Notes: generated by a model from the letters alone, not told the origin. A stretch of 55,042 bases of DNA from Acidobacteria bacterium RIFCSPLOWO2_12_FULL_66_21 (GCA_001767455.1 MELC01000052.1:1-55042); one strand, 5' to 3'. Positions 1 through 8,578 are shown, numbered from the stretch's first letter. Made by a program: numbers and translations.

Positions 1-357
<357 letters not shown>

Positions 358-469
358 CATTTCTCTATTCGTCCGCCGTCGCCCATTGGGCTATGGCGGG
401 ACAAGAACAGTGCATCACGCTGCACGTTTTGTGGAACGAAGAAACTACCGTTTGCAGGATATTCAGTTG

Positions 470-545
470 GAAGCTGCCAGCGTCCAGCTGCCAGCTCCCA
501 GCTACGTCCCGCTGGAAGCTGGTAACTGGAAGCCGGAAGCTGCTC
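470..545. repeat. Heptamer array with inverted arms (CCAGCTN/GGAAGCT)
   Basis: This is a degenerate period-7 tandem array. The left arm is built of CCAGCNN units and the right arm of their complement, so CCAGCTCCCAGC and GCTGGAAGCTGG can pair across a short loop. Bases 510-529 (CGCTGGAAGCTGGTAACTGG) recur identically at 5019-5038, 4.5 kb away, which shows the array belongs to a dispersed family. Confidence 0.8.
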
Positions 546-690
546 TTTGACATCGTCTGAGGCGATCCCGACTTCGCTCGCGTCGCGAGCTACGTCGCGG
601 CAGGCCTGCCGCGCCGAAGCGCCGGAGGGGCGAAGGCGGGAATCTCAGGCACCCAACTCACGGTTGACGAGGGCCGGCGAGACTGACTGG

Positions 691-734
691 TTGCAAATGC
701 AATCGGCAGTCTGCAATCGGCGATCGGCAATCCC
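691..734. repeat. Heptamer array (AATCGGC type) abutting 5S
   Basis: Degenerate seven-base units of the form AATCGGC, AGTCTGC, AATCGGC, GATCGGC and AATCCC end immediately upstream of the 5S gene. The same heptamer is used at 1325-1372 and in the array at 43778-43970. Confidence 0.75.
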
Positions 735-736
735 GT

Positions 737-854
<118 letters not shown>

Positions 855-865
855 ATTATTTCTCC

Positions 866-898
866 AGGCCCGTCTCGAAAGAGGCGGGCCTTTCTTTT
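866..898 (+). terminator. Rho-independent terminator of the rRNA operon
   Basis: AGGCCCGTCTC and GAGGCGGGCCT form an 11-bp stem (one G-T pair) closed by a GAAA tetraloop, followed at once by TTTCTTTT. It lies 11 bases after the 5S and ends the rRNA transcript. Confidence 0.95.
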
Positions 899-901
899 GT
901 A

Positions 902-941
902 CGCCGGGAGCTGGAAACTGAGAGCTGGAAACCGGAAGCTC
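902..941. repeat. Heptamer array (GGAAACT/GGAAGCT type)
   Basis: About five degenerate seven-base units (GGGAGCT, GGAAACT, GAGAGCT, GGAAACC, GGAAGCT) fill the gap between the rRNA terminator and the stop codon of the leftward TfoX-like gene. Confidence 0.7.
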
Positions 942-1299
942 ATTTCGCCCTCTTCGCCACTTCCACCGCCGCCCGCGCCCACCGCACCAGCTCCGGCGCG
1001 CTCTCGAGGACGTCCAGCGGGACCCGATAGTACTGCATCGTCCCCGGCCGGTCCGGGAAGGGCCTGAACGGGGACGAGCCGGCCGCCTCGAACGCCGCGC
1101 GCGTGCGCTCGTCCGTCTTGAGATACAGCTCATCGCGGGCGATGATGCCGAAGAAGAATCCGTCGCAGTAGAGGCCGACCCCGCCGAACATCTTGCGGGC
1201 GACGACATCGCCGAGATCCGACAACTGGTCGAGCACGAACGTCTCGAATCCGCCCGATGACGCCAGCGATCGACTCGTGCGCCGCGGCTTGCGCCTCAC
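940..1299 (-). CDS. TfoX N-terminal-domain protein
   Basis: This 119-residue protein matches the stand-alone TfoX/Sxy N-terminal domain family. It has an FVLDQLSDLGDV helix, then the diagnostic MFGGVGLYCDGFFFGII strand-turn segment (residues about 37-53), then a DELYLKTDE strand and a C-terminal helix. Proteobacterial Sxy/TfoX regulates competence, but its N-terminal domain alone is widespread and its role outside those bacteria is not established. The start is a GTG at 1299 with GGGAGGA upstream; the Arg-rich leader is unusual and a later start is possible. The next gene upstream on this strand is pagL-like, separated by a heptamer array. Confidence 0.85.
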   Translation of the reverse strand: MRRKPRRTSRSLASSGGFETFVLDQLSDLGDVVARKMFGGVGLYCDGFFFGIIARDELYLKTDERTRAAFEAAGSSPFRPFPDRPGTMQYYRVPLDVLESAPELVRWARAAVEVAKRAK

Positions 1300-1324
1300 T
1301 GCTTCCTCCCGCCGCTGACATCCC

Positions 1325-1372
1325 CAATCGGCAATCCGTCAATCGGCAATCTGCAATCGGCAGTCCGCAATT
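1325..1372. repeat. Heptamer array (AATCGGC type)
   Basis: About seven units (AATCGGC, AATCCGT, AATCGGC, AATCTGC, AATCGGC, AGTCCGC, AATTTC) separate the stop of the PagL-like gene from the start of the TfoX-like gene. It leaves no room for an independent terminator other than the array itself. Confidence 0.8.
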
Positions 1373-1990
1373 TCAGAACCTCACGAGCATCGCGAGTGAC
1401 GGCCCAAGTGCCTCGATGTCGGGATTGCGTCCCGGTCCCTTGAGGCTGTTGTTCGAGACATGGATCCACTGCAGCCCCGCCAGCAGATCCAGCCGCCGGC
1501 GCACATGCCACAGCGCCCCGCCTCCGCCAATCGCGATGTAATTGAACCGCGTGCCGCGGGGCGGCGCCGCGATCGCCGCGTCGGAGATGCCCACCTGAAT
1601 GTCGACAAAGCCGCTGAAGCGCCCCCGGCGGTAGACACGCTTGCGCACGCCGGCCGTCAGTCCGAGCAGCCAGCTGTCGTTCGCCCGCTGCGAGACGTAG
1701 TAAATCCGCTGTGCGACGACGAGCTGCAGGCCCTCGCGCACGCCGTAGGTCACGCCCTCGGAGATCCCGTACAGCTCCTCGTGCGAGACGTTGTAGTTCC
1801 ACGCCTCGGTCGCCGCATGCGCCGCCGCCTCGAACCGCCACGCCCCCCGCGCGAACGGATCCCCGCCGGCATCCTGTGCCGATGCGCCCTGGCAGACCGA
1901 CGACAGGACGACCGCGAGAAGAACCAGGTGCGGTATCGTATGCCGGATGCGGTTGTGCCGCCGTCTGGGGCCGTTCGCTGTCTGCACCAT
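1373..1990 (-). CDS. Acyloxyacyl hydrolase, PagL-like lipid A deacylase
   Basis: The predicted 205-residue protein has a hydrophobic signal sequence (residues about 18-39, ending ASAQ) and then alternating beta-strand-like segments typical of an eight-stranded outer-membrane barrel. Near the C-terminus QWIHVSNN (about 174-181) and NPDIEALG (189-196) reproduce the PagL active-site arrangement of His, Ser and Glu (H177, S179, E193 here). PagL removes the 3-O-acyl chain of lipid A in the outer leaflet. The ATG at 1990 is the first reasonable start; the next possible codon is the adjacent GTG. No start leaves the gene free of overlap with the divergent outer-membrane gene. Family confidence is good; substrate is inferred. 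Confidence 0.82.
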   Translation of the reverse strand: MVQTANGPRRRHNRIRHTIPHLVLLAVVLSSVCQGASAQDAGGDPFARGAWRFEAAAHAATEAWNYNVSHEELYGISEGVTYGVREGLQLVVAQRIYYVSQRANDSWLLGLTAGVRKRVYRRGRFSGFVDIQVGISDAAIAAPPRGTRFNYIAIGGGGALWHVRRRLDLLAGLQWIHVSNNSLKGPGRNPDIEALGPSLAMLVRF

Positions 1991-3017
1991 GGTTGCCGCG
2001 GGCGCGCCCGCCTCCGCACAGGAGCACGTTTCCATACACTCGGAGGTTCTCTTTTACGGTGACAACACCGAGTTCCGCAACCTATTTCGCGAGGGCGAGA
2101 CGATCTTCGGCGCCGCGGCGCGGGTCACCGCGGAGATCCAGAGCGGCCGGCGCGTCCGGCTCACGGCGGGCGGCTTCCTGAACCAGCGGTTCGGATCCGA
2201 CCGCGCCGTCGATTTCGCCCGCCCGGTCCTTGCGCTCACCGTCCGCGGCCCGCGATCGGCATTCGTCTTCGGCACCTTTCCGCCATTGGCTGCCTCGCGC
2301 CTCGGTCCCGATCGCATGGGCCCGCACGGCCTGCTCCCGCCGCTCCAGCGCGAGACGCTTTCGTTCGAGCGGCCGTACGAAGCCGGACTGCGCTGGACGT
2401 TCAGCGGGGACCGGCTGCGTCATGAGATCTGGCTCGGCTGGCAGCGCCTGAACACGCGCGATCACCGGGAACGGTTCGACGGCGGTCTCGACGGAGAGGC
2501 CCGCGTGAGCGGCGTGCTGTCGGTGCCGCTGCAGATTCACGTCGTGCACGAGGGCGGACAGTCGTACGCCTCGGGAGCCGTCTCCGACAGCGCCGCGGCC
2601 GCGCTGGGCGTCAAACTCCACCGTCGCACCGCCTCTGTGGGCATCGCGTCCCTCGAGCTGCTGGGACTCGTCTCCCGCGCCGTCCCCGACCGGAGCCGCC
2701 CGGATCTCAGCCGGGACGGCGTCGCTTTTTTCGGCCGTGCCGCGGCAGAGCGAGACGGGTGGCGCGCCCACCTGATCGTCTGGCGAGGACGCAATTTCCT
2801 GAAGGACGAAGGGGATCCGAACTACCTGTCCGTGCGTCTCAACGGAGCGCGCCACCGTGGCACCCGCGATTATGCCGAGGCCGGCCTCACCCGCCGCTTC
2901 TCCCTGGCCCCTTCGACGCGACTCGAGGTCTCCGGACGCTTCCACCGCGTCGAGAATCACTACGAATACTCGTACCGCATCGTCAGCCTCGTGTCGCTCG
3001 GATGGCGGGTGCACTAA
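1947..3017 (+). CDS. Putative outer-membrane beta-barrel protein
   Basis: The 356-residue protein starts with a short signal peptide (about 1-25, ending ASAQ). The rest is dominated by alternating hydrophobic strands ending in aromatic residues (for example RYDY-like and WLGWQRL segments) and finishes in VSLVSLGWRVH, a typical terminal barrel strand. I recognise no specific family. TATCGT at 1934-1939 lies seven bases before the ATG, so the mRNA may be leaderless. It overlaps the start of the PagL-like gene head-to-head by 44 bases; both encode envelope proteins, so co-regulation from one region is plausible. Function unknown. Confidence 0.7.
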   Translation: MRLCRRLGPFAVCTMVAAGAPASAQEHVSIHSEVLFYGDNTEFRNLFREGETIFGAAARVTAEIQSGRRVRLTAGGFLNQRFGSDRAVDFARPVLALTVRGPRSAFVFGTFPPLAASRLGPDRMGPHGLLPPLQRETLSFERPYEAGLRWTFSGDRLRHEIWLGWQRLNTRDHRERFDGGLDGEARVSGVLSVPLQIHVVHEGGQSYASGAVSDSAAAALGVKLHRRTASVGIASLELLGLVSRAVPDRSRPDLSRDGVAFFGRAAAERDGWRAHLIVWRGRNFLKDEGDPNYLSVRLNGARHRGTRDYAEAGLTRRFSLAPSTRLEVSGRFHRVENHYEYSYRIVSLVSLGWRVH

Positions 3018-3020
3018 CGA

Positions 3021-3094
3021 AGGAGGCAGGAGGCAGGAGGCAGGAGGCACATGATTCAGGAGGCAGGAGGCAGGAGGCAGGAGGCAGGAGGCAA
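3021..3094. repeat. Heptamer array GGCAGGA, doubles as Shine-Dalgarno
   Basis: Two blocks of near-perfect GGCAGGA tandem units are separated by CACATGATTCA. The last unit supplies GGAGG about eight bases before the GTG start of the amidohydrolase gene, so the repeat appears to serve as its ribosome-binding site. Confidence 0.9.
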
Positions 3095-3098
3095 GGCC

Positions 3099-4472
3099 GT
3101 GACCTACACACACAAGCTGCTGGTCTTTACTCTCACCGCCGGATTGAGCGCCGCACTCGCGGCATCAGCGCCGCAGCGTGGATCGGTCCCGCAGGGCTCG
3201 CCCGTCAAGGCGCTCGTCGGCGGTACGCTCGTCGACGGCTACGGTGGTCCGCCGATTCGCAACAGCGTGATTGTCGTGGAGGGAGACCGCATCACAGCGG
3301 TCGGCCGGCAGGGATCGCTGCCCGTTCCGGCGGGCGCGGAGGTCATCTCGACCGAGGGCATGACGGTGCTCCCCGGCCTGTGGGACATGCACGTGCACCT
3401 CATGATCGACGGGCACGCCGACTACGATCACTGGGACCGCACGTACGGCTCGCAGCTCGCGTCGGTCATCATGCCGGCCTCGGCGAAACAGCTCCTTCTC
3501 GCCGGCGTGACGAGCGCGCGCGACCTCGGCGCGCCGCTCGAGGCGAGCATTTCCGTCCGCGACCGGATCAGGTCCGGGGAGATCCCGGGGCCGACGCTGT
3601 ACGTCTCCGGCCCGTTCATCCAACACGAGCCGTATCCGAATACCGAGGCGTACCGCTGGGGCGTGAAGGGGCCCGACGACGGGCGCGCCAAGGTCGCGCG
3701 CATCGCCGGCGCCGGCGTCGACGTCGTCAAGCTGATCGATCAGGATCAGATGACGCTGGACGAGGTGCGCGGGGTGGTCGATGAAGCGCACCGGCGCGGC
3801 AAGCCGGTCGTGGCCCACGCGCATCGCCCGGAGGAGATCAGGCGTGGGCTCGCCGCAGGGGTCGATTGCTTCGAGCACACCGGCCTGGCGACCGCTCCGG
3901 CGTACCCGGATGACGTCATCGAGGGCATCCGCGAGCGCACCGCGAAGATGAGTCTGGGCCCCTTGTTCTGGACGCCGACGATTGAAGGGTTGCTCAATTA
4001 CGAGTATCTCCGCGACAACCCCGAGGCGATGGACGATCCGGCGTGGCACGAGGGGCTGCCCGACGCCATTGTCGCCGACATCAGGCGCTCGCTCGAACAT
4101 CCGGATCGGCTGCCGTACTTCCAGCTGACCGCCGCCCGGCGCCCGACGCTCGCGCGCAAGTTCAAGCAGCTCCGGGACGCGGGCGTCGTCATGCTCATCG
4201 GGACGGACAGCGGGATCCCCATGAACTTCCACAGCCAGAGCACGTGGCGCGAGCTGGACGCGTGGGTCAACCTGCTCGGCGTGGATCCCATCACGGCGAT
4301 TCGGGCGGCGACCTACTGGCCATCCGTGGCGATGAAAGCCAACCGCGACGCGGGAACGGTGAGCGCGGGCAAATACGCCGATATTATTGCGGTCCGTGGC
4401 GATGCTTTGCGCTACATCGCGCTGCTCCAGCGCGTGGATCTCGTCGTCAAGCACGGCGTGCGCTATCGGTAA
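3099..4472 (+). CDS. Secreted metal-dependent amidohydrolase
   Basis: A 457-residue amidohydrolase-superfamily protein. After a signal peptide (about 1-23) come the N-terminal beta-sandwich strands (ALVGGTLVDG, VIVVEGDRITAVG), then TVLPGLWDMHVH with the metal-binding HxH (H98, H100). Further ligands are likely in VAHAH, the CFEHTGLA segment and IGTDSG. This resembles the imidazolonepropionase/Xaa-Pro dipeptidase-like secreted amidohydrolases common in Acidobacteriota; the substrate cannot be named. I chose the GTG at 3099, which has GGAGG from the repeat array upstream and begins a good signal peptide. An in-frame ATG at 3051 would put 16 repeat-encoded residues in front of it. Confidence 0.87.
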   Translation: MTYTHKLLVFTLTAGLSAALAASAPQRGSVPQGSPVKALVGGTLVDGYGGPPIRNSVIVVEGDRITAVGRQGSLPVPAGAEVISTEGMTVLPGLWDMHVHLMIDGHADYDHWDRTYGSQLASVIMPASAKQLLLAGVTSARDLGAPLEASISVRDRIRSGEIPGPTLYVSGPFIQHEPYPNTEAYRWGVKGPDDGRAKVARIAGAGVDVVKLIDQDQMTLDEVRGVVDEAHRRGKPVVAHAHRPEEIRRGLAAGVDCFEHTGLATAPAYPDDVIEGIRERTAKMSLGPLFWTPTIEGLLNYEYLRDNPEAMDDPAWHEGLPDAIVADIRRSLEHPDRLPYFQLTAARRPTLARKFKQLRDAGVVMLIGTDSGIPMNFHSQSTWRELDAWVNLLGVDPITAIRAATYWPSVAMKANRDAGTVSAGKYADIIAVRGDALRYIALLQRVDLVVKHGVRYR

Positions 4473-4480
4473 CTCGACCA

Positions 4481-4509
4481 TTGCCTGGCGCGCGCAGCCG
4501 GCATAGACT
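4481..4509 (+). promoter_or_regulatory. Sigma70-type promoter
   Basis: TTGCCT (4481-4486) and TAGACT (4504-4509) are separated by 17 bases. Transcription would start near 4516, just before the GGAGG and ATG (4528) of the small membrane protein gene. Confidence 0.65.
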
Positions 4510-4527
4510 GCGCGGCGGAGGTGTCGC

Positions 4528-4959
4528 ATGAGCCGGATCAACATGGGGCGTGTCATCCTGGGCGGCCTGCTCGCGGGGTTGGTCATCAATATCAGCGAGT
4601 TCATCCTGAACATGGTCGTCGTGGGGAAGCAGATGGAAGAGGCCGTGGCGAAACTCGGCCTGCCTCCCGTAGGCGGCGCGGCGATCGGGATGTTCACGGT
4701 GCTCTGCTTCGTGCTGGGGATCGTGATGATCTGGCTATACGCGGCGATCCGTCCGCGGTACGGGGCGGGTCCCGCAACGGCGGTGCGGGCGGGCGTGGCG
4801 GTGTACTTCCTCTCCTACGTCTATCCCAGCCTGGGGACGCTCGCGATGGGCATGTTCCCTGGACAGCTCATCTCCATCGGCTTGGTCTGGGGCTTCGTCG
4901 AGGTGATGATTGCCGCGGTTGCGGGCGCGTGGGTGTACAAGGAAGCGCCAGCCGCCTGA
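4528..4959 (+). CDS. Small four-helix membrane protein, unknown function
   Basis: The 143-residue protein has four hydrophobic segments, roughly residues 8-29, 52-74, 86-108 and 113-136. The loop between the first two (GKQMEEAVAKLGLPPVGG) is the only polar stretch. I do not recognise a named domain. It has its own promoter (4481-4509) and a GGAGG seven bases before the ATG. A heptamer hairpin follows its stop codon, so it is probably monocistronic. Confidence 0.8.
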   Translation: MSRINMGRVILGGLLAGLVINISEFILNMVVVGKQMEEAVAKLGLPPVGGAAIGMFTVLCFVLGIVMIWLYAAIRPRYGAGPATAVRAGVAVYFLSYVYPSLGTLAMGMFPGQLISIGLVWGFVEVMIAAVAGAWVYKEAPAA

Positions 4960-4976
4960 GCCTCGCGCGTGGAAGT

Positions 4977-5040
4977 CGTCAGCTCCCAGTCTCCAGTAAC
5001 CAGCTCCCAGCGGTGTCTCGCTGGAAGCTGGTAACTGGCC
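4977..5040. repeat. Heptamer hairpin (CCAGCTC arms)
   Basis: Bases 4993-5012 (CCAGTAACCAGCTCCCAGCG) pair with 5019-5038 (CGCTGGAAGCTGGTAACTGG) at 18 of 20 positions around a six-base loop (GTGTCT). Units are seven bases long. The right arm is identical to 510-529. No T-run follows, so it is not a canonical terminator. Confidence 0.88.
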
Positions 5041-5087
5041 GTTGCGGTGGAATCCCGCCTATCGCGACAACCTTTGTTCTGAAGCGC

Positions 5088-5825
5088 GTGGTCCGCGCGG
5101 CGGCCGTGTGCCTGCTGGCTGCTCCCGCGGCCGCGCAGGACGTCAGGTTCGTCATCGAGCCGATGCCGGCGACGCTCGCGGCGCTGGCGAAGCGCTTCAC
5201 GCCCGGGCAAATCGATCTGCTCGAAAAACTGAACCGCCGCGACCGCGAGCACCTGCTCCGGCTGGAGCCGGTCGTGCCGGGCCTCGTCGCCCCCGCCACG
5301 TGGAGCGACGACGAACTCGTGTTCAGTCCGCTGCCTCAGGCATGGACCGCCGCCGAGCTCCTCCCGAAAGCCATCGTCGTCGATCAGGTGATGCAGGTGT
5401 TTGGCGCCTACGAGAACGGCCGCCTCGTGAGGTGGGGGCCCGTGAGCTCGGGACGGCGCGACACGCCGACGCCGGAGGGGAGCTTCTCGCTGACGTGGCG
5501 GGCGCGGAGCCGCCGTAGCACCGACAACGCCGCCTGGCTGCTGGAGTGGTACTTCAACTTCGTGAACGAGCGAGGCGTCTCGTTCCACCAGTTCGAGCTG
5601 CCCGGCTACGCGGCGAGCCACGCGTGCGTGCGGCTGCTCGAGCGCGACGCGAAGTGGCTCTACAAGTGGGGCGACGAGTGGACGCTCGACGACACGCGCC
5701 GCCACGTGACCGCGACGGGAACACCCGTGCTGATTGCCGGTGCTCCGCGCTACGACGGCATGCCGCCGTGGACCGACGTCAACCTGCTGTCCGTGCCCGT
5801 CACCTTGCCCGACAAGATCCGCTGA
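5088..5825 (+). CDS. L,D-transpeptidase (YkuD-type) family protein
   Basis: The protein of about 245 residues begins with a signal-like sequence (VVRAAAVCLLAAPAAAQ). It has an N-terminal region with FTPGQIDLLEKLNRRDREHL, seen before YkuD domains as a helical substrate-binding segment. The catalytic segment is GYAASHACVRLL, matching the L,D-transpeptidase SHGCxR signature with Ala for Gly. This class cross-links peptidoglycan or attaches proteins to it in the periplasm. The start is uncertain: GTG at 5088 is the best standard codon, while the CTG at 5079 gives a slightly longer, more basic signal. No upstream in-frame ATG, GTG or TTG exists without reading through the heptamer hairpin. Confidence 0.8.
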   Translation: MVRAAAVCLLAAPAAAQDVRFVIEPMPATLAALAKRFTPGQIDLLEKLNRRDREHLLRLEPVVPGLVAPATWSDDELVFSPLPQAWTAAELLPKAIVVDQVMQVFGAYENGRLVRWGPVSSGRRDTPTPEGSFSLTWRARSRRSTDNAAWLLEWYFNFVNERGVSFHQFELPGYAASHACVRLLERDAKWLYKWGDEWTLDDTRRHVTATGTPVLIAGAPRYDGMPPWTDVNLLSVPVTLPDKIR

Positions 5826-5925
5826 TAAACAGTTTCCAGTTCCCAGCTTCCAGTTCCCAGCTTCCAGTTTCCAGCGGGAGGCGCCGAAACTGGCGGCTGG
5901 CAACCGGAAGCTGGAAACTGGGAAC
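5826..5925. repeat. Heptamer array with inverted arms between convergent genes
   Basis: Left arm units (CCAGTTT, CCAGCTT, CCCAGTT) give way to complementary units (GAAACTGG, GGAAGCTGG, AAACTGGGAACT) after a short GC-rich loop. The region separates two convergent stop codons, so the structure could act as a two-way transcription barrier. This is inferred; there are no T-runs. Confidence 0.85.
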
Positions 5926-5927
5926 TC

Positions 5928-7268
5928 TCATCTCATCCGCCCCGCGGGCGCCAGCTCGAACACGCCCGCGAGCACCTCCTGGAGATCGGGCTTGCCGATT
6001 TCCTGCAGGTCGTAGCGGACCCGGACGCTCGGCTGCGCGATGGTGATCAGGCGGTTCAGATCGATTGGCGTGCCGATGACCACGACGTCGCACGGCACGT
6101 TGGCAATCGTCGTTTCCAGGTCCCTCACCTGCTCCTCGCCGTAGCCCATGGCCGGCAGCAGCTTGCCCGTGTTCGGGTACTTGCGGAACGTCGAGGTGAT
6201 CGTGCCGACCGTGTACGGCCGCGGATCGACGATCTCGCTGGCGCCGTACTTCAGCGCCGCGACCGTGCCCGCGCCGAACTTCATCTCTCCATGGGTCAAT
6301 GTCGGGCCGTCCTCGATCACCAGCGCGCGGCGGCCGGCGATGAGCTCCGGCCTGTCCACTGAAATGGGCGAGGCCGCCTCGATGATTCTCGCTTTCGGAT
6401 TCACCCGCCGGATGTTCTCGCGCAGCGCGTTTATGGCCGTCAGGTCGGCGGCATCGACCTTGTTGATGACGACGACGTCGGCCATCCGCAGGTTGGTCTC
6501 GCCCGGGTAGTAGGTGAGCTCGTTGCCGAGCCGCAGCGGATCGGCGACGACAATCAGGAGGTCGGGCTTGTAGAACGAGGTGTCGTTGTTGCCGCCGTCC
6601 CAGAGAATCACGTCGGCTTCGGCCTGCGCCGACGCGAGAATCGCCCCGTAGTCCACTCCGGCATACACGATGGTGCCGTTGGCGATGTGCGGCTCGTACT
6701 CCTCGATCTCCTCGATGGTGCACTTGTGGCGCTCGAGATCCGCGAGCGTCGCGTAGCGCTGCACGTTCTGCTCGGCCAGGTCGCCGTAGGGCATCGGATG
6801 GCGGACCGCGGCGACAGTGAGCCCCATGCCCCGCAGCAGGTTCGCGACGCGCCGGGTCGTCTGGCTCTTCCCGGAGCCCGTCCGCACGGCGCACACGGCG
6901 ACCACCGGCCTGGTGCTCTTGAGCATCGTGCCCGTCGCGCTCAGGACCTTGAAGTCCGCGCCCGCCGCGGTGACGACGGAACAGCGATCCATCAGGTAGT
7001 TGTAGGACACGTCGCTGTAGGAGAAGACCACTTCCTGGACGTCGTGCGAACGGATCAGCTTCTCCAGATCGCTTTCCGGGTGGATGGGGATGCCGTGCGG
7101 ATACAGATGGCCGGCCAGTGACGCGGGATACCGCCGCCCGTCGATGTTCGGGATCTGCGTGGCCGTGAATGCGACGACGTTGTATCTCGGGTGATCGCGG
7201 TAGATCACGTTGAAGTTGTGAAAATCACGCCCCGCGGCGCCCATGATGATTGTCCGGGTCGGCTCCAT
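5928..7268 (-). CDS. COG2403 P-loop protein, cyclic 2,3-diphosphoglycerate synthetase-like
   Basis: The 446-residue protein has an N-terminal Rossmann-like region (RTIIMGAAGRDFHNFN, about 5-20), then a P-loop VRTGSGKSQTTRR (about 128-140), a DxxG-like strand ADVILWDGGNND and NKVDAAD resembling the G-protein NKxD motif. This layout is that of COG2403, the predicted GTPase family that includes archaeal cyclic 2,3-diphosphoglycerate synthetase. It is the last gene of a leftward operon: its ATG lies five bases after the ornithine aminotransferase stop codon, with GAGGAG as ribosome-binding site. Partnership with ornithine enzymes suggests a role in arginine or ornithine metabolism rather than thermoprotection, but no bacterial function is proven. 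Confidence 0.85.
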   Translation of the reverse strand: MEPTRTIIMGAAGRDFHNFNVIYRDHPRYNVVAFTATQIPNIDGRRYPASLAGHLYPHGIPIHPESDLEKLIRSHDVQEVVFSYSDVSYNYLMDRCSVVTAAGADFKVLSATGTMLKSTRPVVAVCAVRTGSGKSQTTRRVANLLRGMGLTVAAVRHPMPYGDLAEQNVQRYATLADLERHKCTIEEIEEYEPHIANGTIVYAGVDYGAILASAQAEADVILWDGGNNDTSFYKPDLLIVVADPLRLGNELTYYPGETNLRMADVVVINKVDAADLTAINALRENIRRVNPKARIIEAASPISVDRPELIAGRRALVIEDGPTLTHGEMKFGAGTVAALKYGASEIVDPRPYTVGTITSTFRKYPNTGKLLPAMGYGEEQVRDLETTIANVPCDVVVIGTPIDLNRLITIAQPSVRVRYDLQEIGKPDLQEVLAGVFELAPAGRMR

Positions 7269-7272
7269 TGGG

Positions 7273-8493
7273 TCAGCTCCTCATCTGTAAAGAAACGGCG
7301 GCCGTGCGTCCGAGCACCCCATCCAGACGGCCGATCGCCCAGTCGATTTCCTCGCGCGTGATCACGAGCGGCGGCGCCAGCCTGATCACGGACTCGTGCG
7401 TCTCCTTGCACAGGACCCCCTCGCGCATCAGCGCCTCGCACAACGGTCTCGCGAGGCCGTCGACTTCCACCCCGATCCACAGTCCCTTTCCGCGGACCTC
7501 CTTTACGACCGGGCTGCGCAGCTCGCGAAGTCGCGCCATGAAGTACGCGCCCATTTCGGCGGAGCGCTCGACGAGCCGCTCGTCGGCGATCACGCGCAGC
7601 GACGCGCGCGCGACGGCACAGGCGAGAGGGTTGCCGCCGAACGTGCTGCCGTGGTCGCCAGGCTGGAAGACGCCGAGGAGCTCGCGCGTGGCGAGCACCG
7701 CGGAAATGGGGTAGAAGCCGCCCGAAAGCGCCTTGCCGACAATCATCGCGTCCGGGTGGACCCCTTCGTGCTCGCAGGCGAACAGCTTCCCCGTGCGGCC
7801 GAGCCCCGACTGGATCTCGTCGGCGATGAGGAGCACGCGATTCTTCCGGCAGATGCGCTCGGCCGTGCTGAGGAAGCCCTCCGGCGGAATGATGATGCCC
7901 GCTTCACCCTGGATCGGCTCGACGAGAAAGGCGCACGTGTTGGGGGTGATCGCCGCCGCCAGCGCGCCGGCGTCGCCGAACGGAATCACGCGGAACCCGG
8001 GCGTGAAGGGGCCGAAGCCGGACCGGTACTGCGCCTCGGTGGAGAAGCTGATGATGGAGATCGTGCGGCCGTGAAAGTTGTTCCGGCACACGATGATCTC
8101 CGCCTTGTCGGGCGGGATCCCTTTCACCGTGTAGCCCCACTTGCGGGCCGCCTTCAGCGCGGTCTCGACCGCTTCGGCGCCCGAATTCATCGGCAGGGTC
8201 ATCTCCATGCCGGTGAGATCGTGGACGTCCTTGTAGAGCAGCGGCAGTTGATCGTTGCGGAAGGCGCGCGAGGTGAGCGTCACCCGCGCCGCCTGCAGCT
8301 CGAGCGCCTCGAGGATCTTCGGATGGCAGTGCCCCTGGTTGACCGCGGAGTACGCGGCCAGGCAGTCGAGATATTTCCGGCCGTCGACGTCCCACACCCA
8401 CACGCCGCGCGCGCGCGCGATTACGACGTCGAGCGGATGGTAGTTGTGGGCGCCGTACAGGTCTTCCAGTTCGATGTATTCGGGTGTACGCAT
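7273..8493 (-). CDS. rocD: Ornithine--oxo-acid aminotransferase
   Basis: A 406-residue class-III PLP aminotransferase. The start [20 protein letters not shown] and the motif [21 protein letters not shown] match ornithine aminotransferases. The PLP-binding region is [15 protein letters not shown], and the Schiff-base lysine lies in [10 protein letters not shown]. It converts ornithine and 2-oxoglutarate to glutamate semialdehyde and glutamate. I chose the ATG at 8493. An upstream in-frame ATG at 8562 would add 23 residues encoded only by the CCAAACG heptamer array and is unlikely. It lies between argF and the COG2403 gene in one leftward operon. Confidence 0.93.
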   Translation of the reverse strand: MRTPEYIELEDLYGAHNYHPLDVVIARARGVWVWDVDGRKYLDCLAAYSAVNQGHCHPKILEALELQAARVTLTSRAFRNDQLPLLYKDVHDLTGMEMTLPMNSGAEAVETALKAARKWGYTVKGIPPDKAEIIVCRNNFHGRTISIISFSTEAQYRSGFGPFTPGFRVIPFGDAGALAAAITPNTCAFLVEPIQGEAGIIIPPEGFLSTAERICRKNRVLLIADEIQSGLGRTGKLFACEHEGVHPDAMIVGKALSGGFYPISAVLATRELLGVFQPGDHGSTFGGNPLACAVARASLRVIADERLVERSAEMGAYFMARLRELRSPVVKEVRGKGLWIGVEVDGLARPLCEALMREGVLCKETHESVIRLAPPLVITREEIDWAIGRLDGVLGRTAAVSLQMRS

Positions 8494-8496
8494 GTC

Positions 8497-8578
8497 AACT
8501 CCAAACGCCAAACTCCAAAGTCCAAAGGCACTCCAAACGCCAAACTTCAAACTCGAACGCACAACTCCAGACTCGGAC
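8497..8578. repeat. Heptamer array (CCAAACG type)
   Basis: Units CCAAACG, CCAAACT, CCAAAGT, CCAAAGG, then CACT, CCAAACG, CCAAACT, TCAAACT and related units fill the gap between the ornithine carbamoyltransferase stop and the aminotransferase start. It is within an operon, so it would be transcribed. Confidence 0.87.

Larger units (their letters stand above)
358..736 (+). other. 23S-5S spacer, unusually long, repeat-filled
   Basis: The spacer is about 380 bases, against roughly 90 in E. coli. I see no gene or tRNA. It holds a CCAGCTT-type heptamer array (about 470-545), a GC-rich palindromic stretch around CGGCAGGCCTGCCG (about 599-612), and an AATCGGC-type heptamer array ending directly at the 5S (691-734). 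The spacer is presumably transcribed with the rRNA, so these repeats would be in the precursor RNA. That is inference. Confidence 0.7.

Noticed and set aside
3165-4697. A 510-codon minus-strand frame over the amidohydrolase gene
   Set aside because: Shadow of the amidohydrolase codons; no domain, no ribosome-binding site, and the plus-strand gene has clear metal-binding motifs.
4993-5038. Rho-independent terminator
   Set aside because: The stem is long and the fold good, but no T-run follows and the right arm is shared with another heptamer array, so it is better explained as a repeat-family hairpin.
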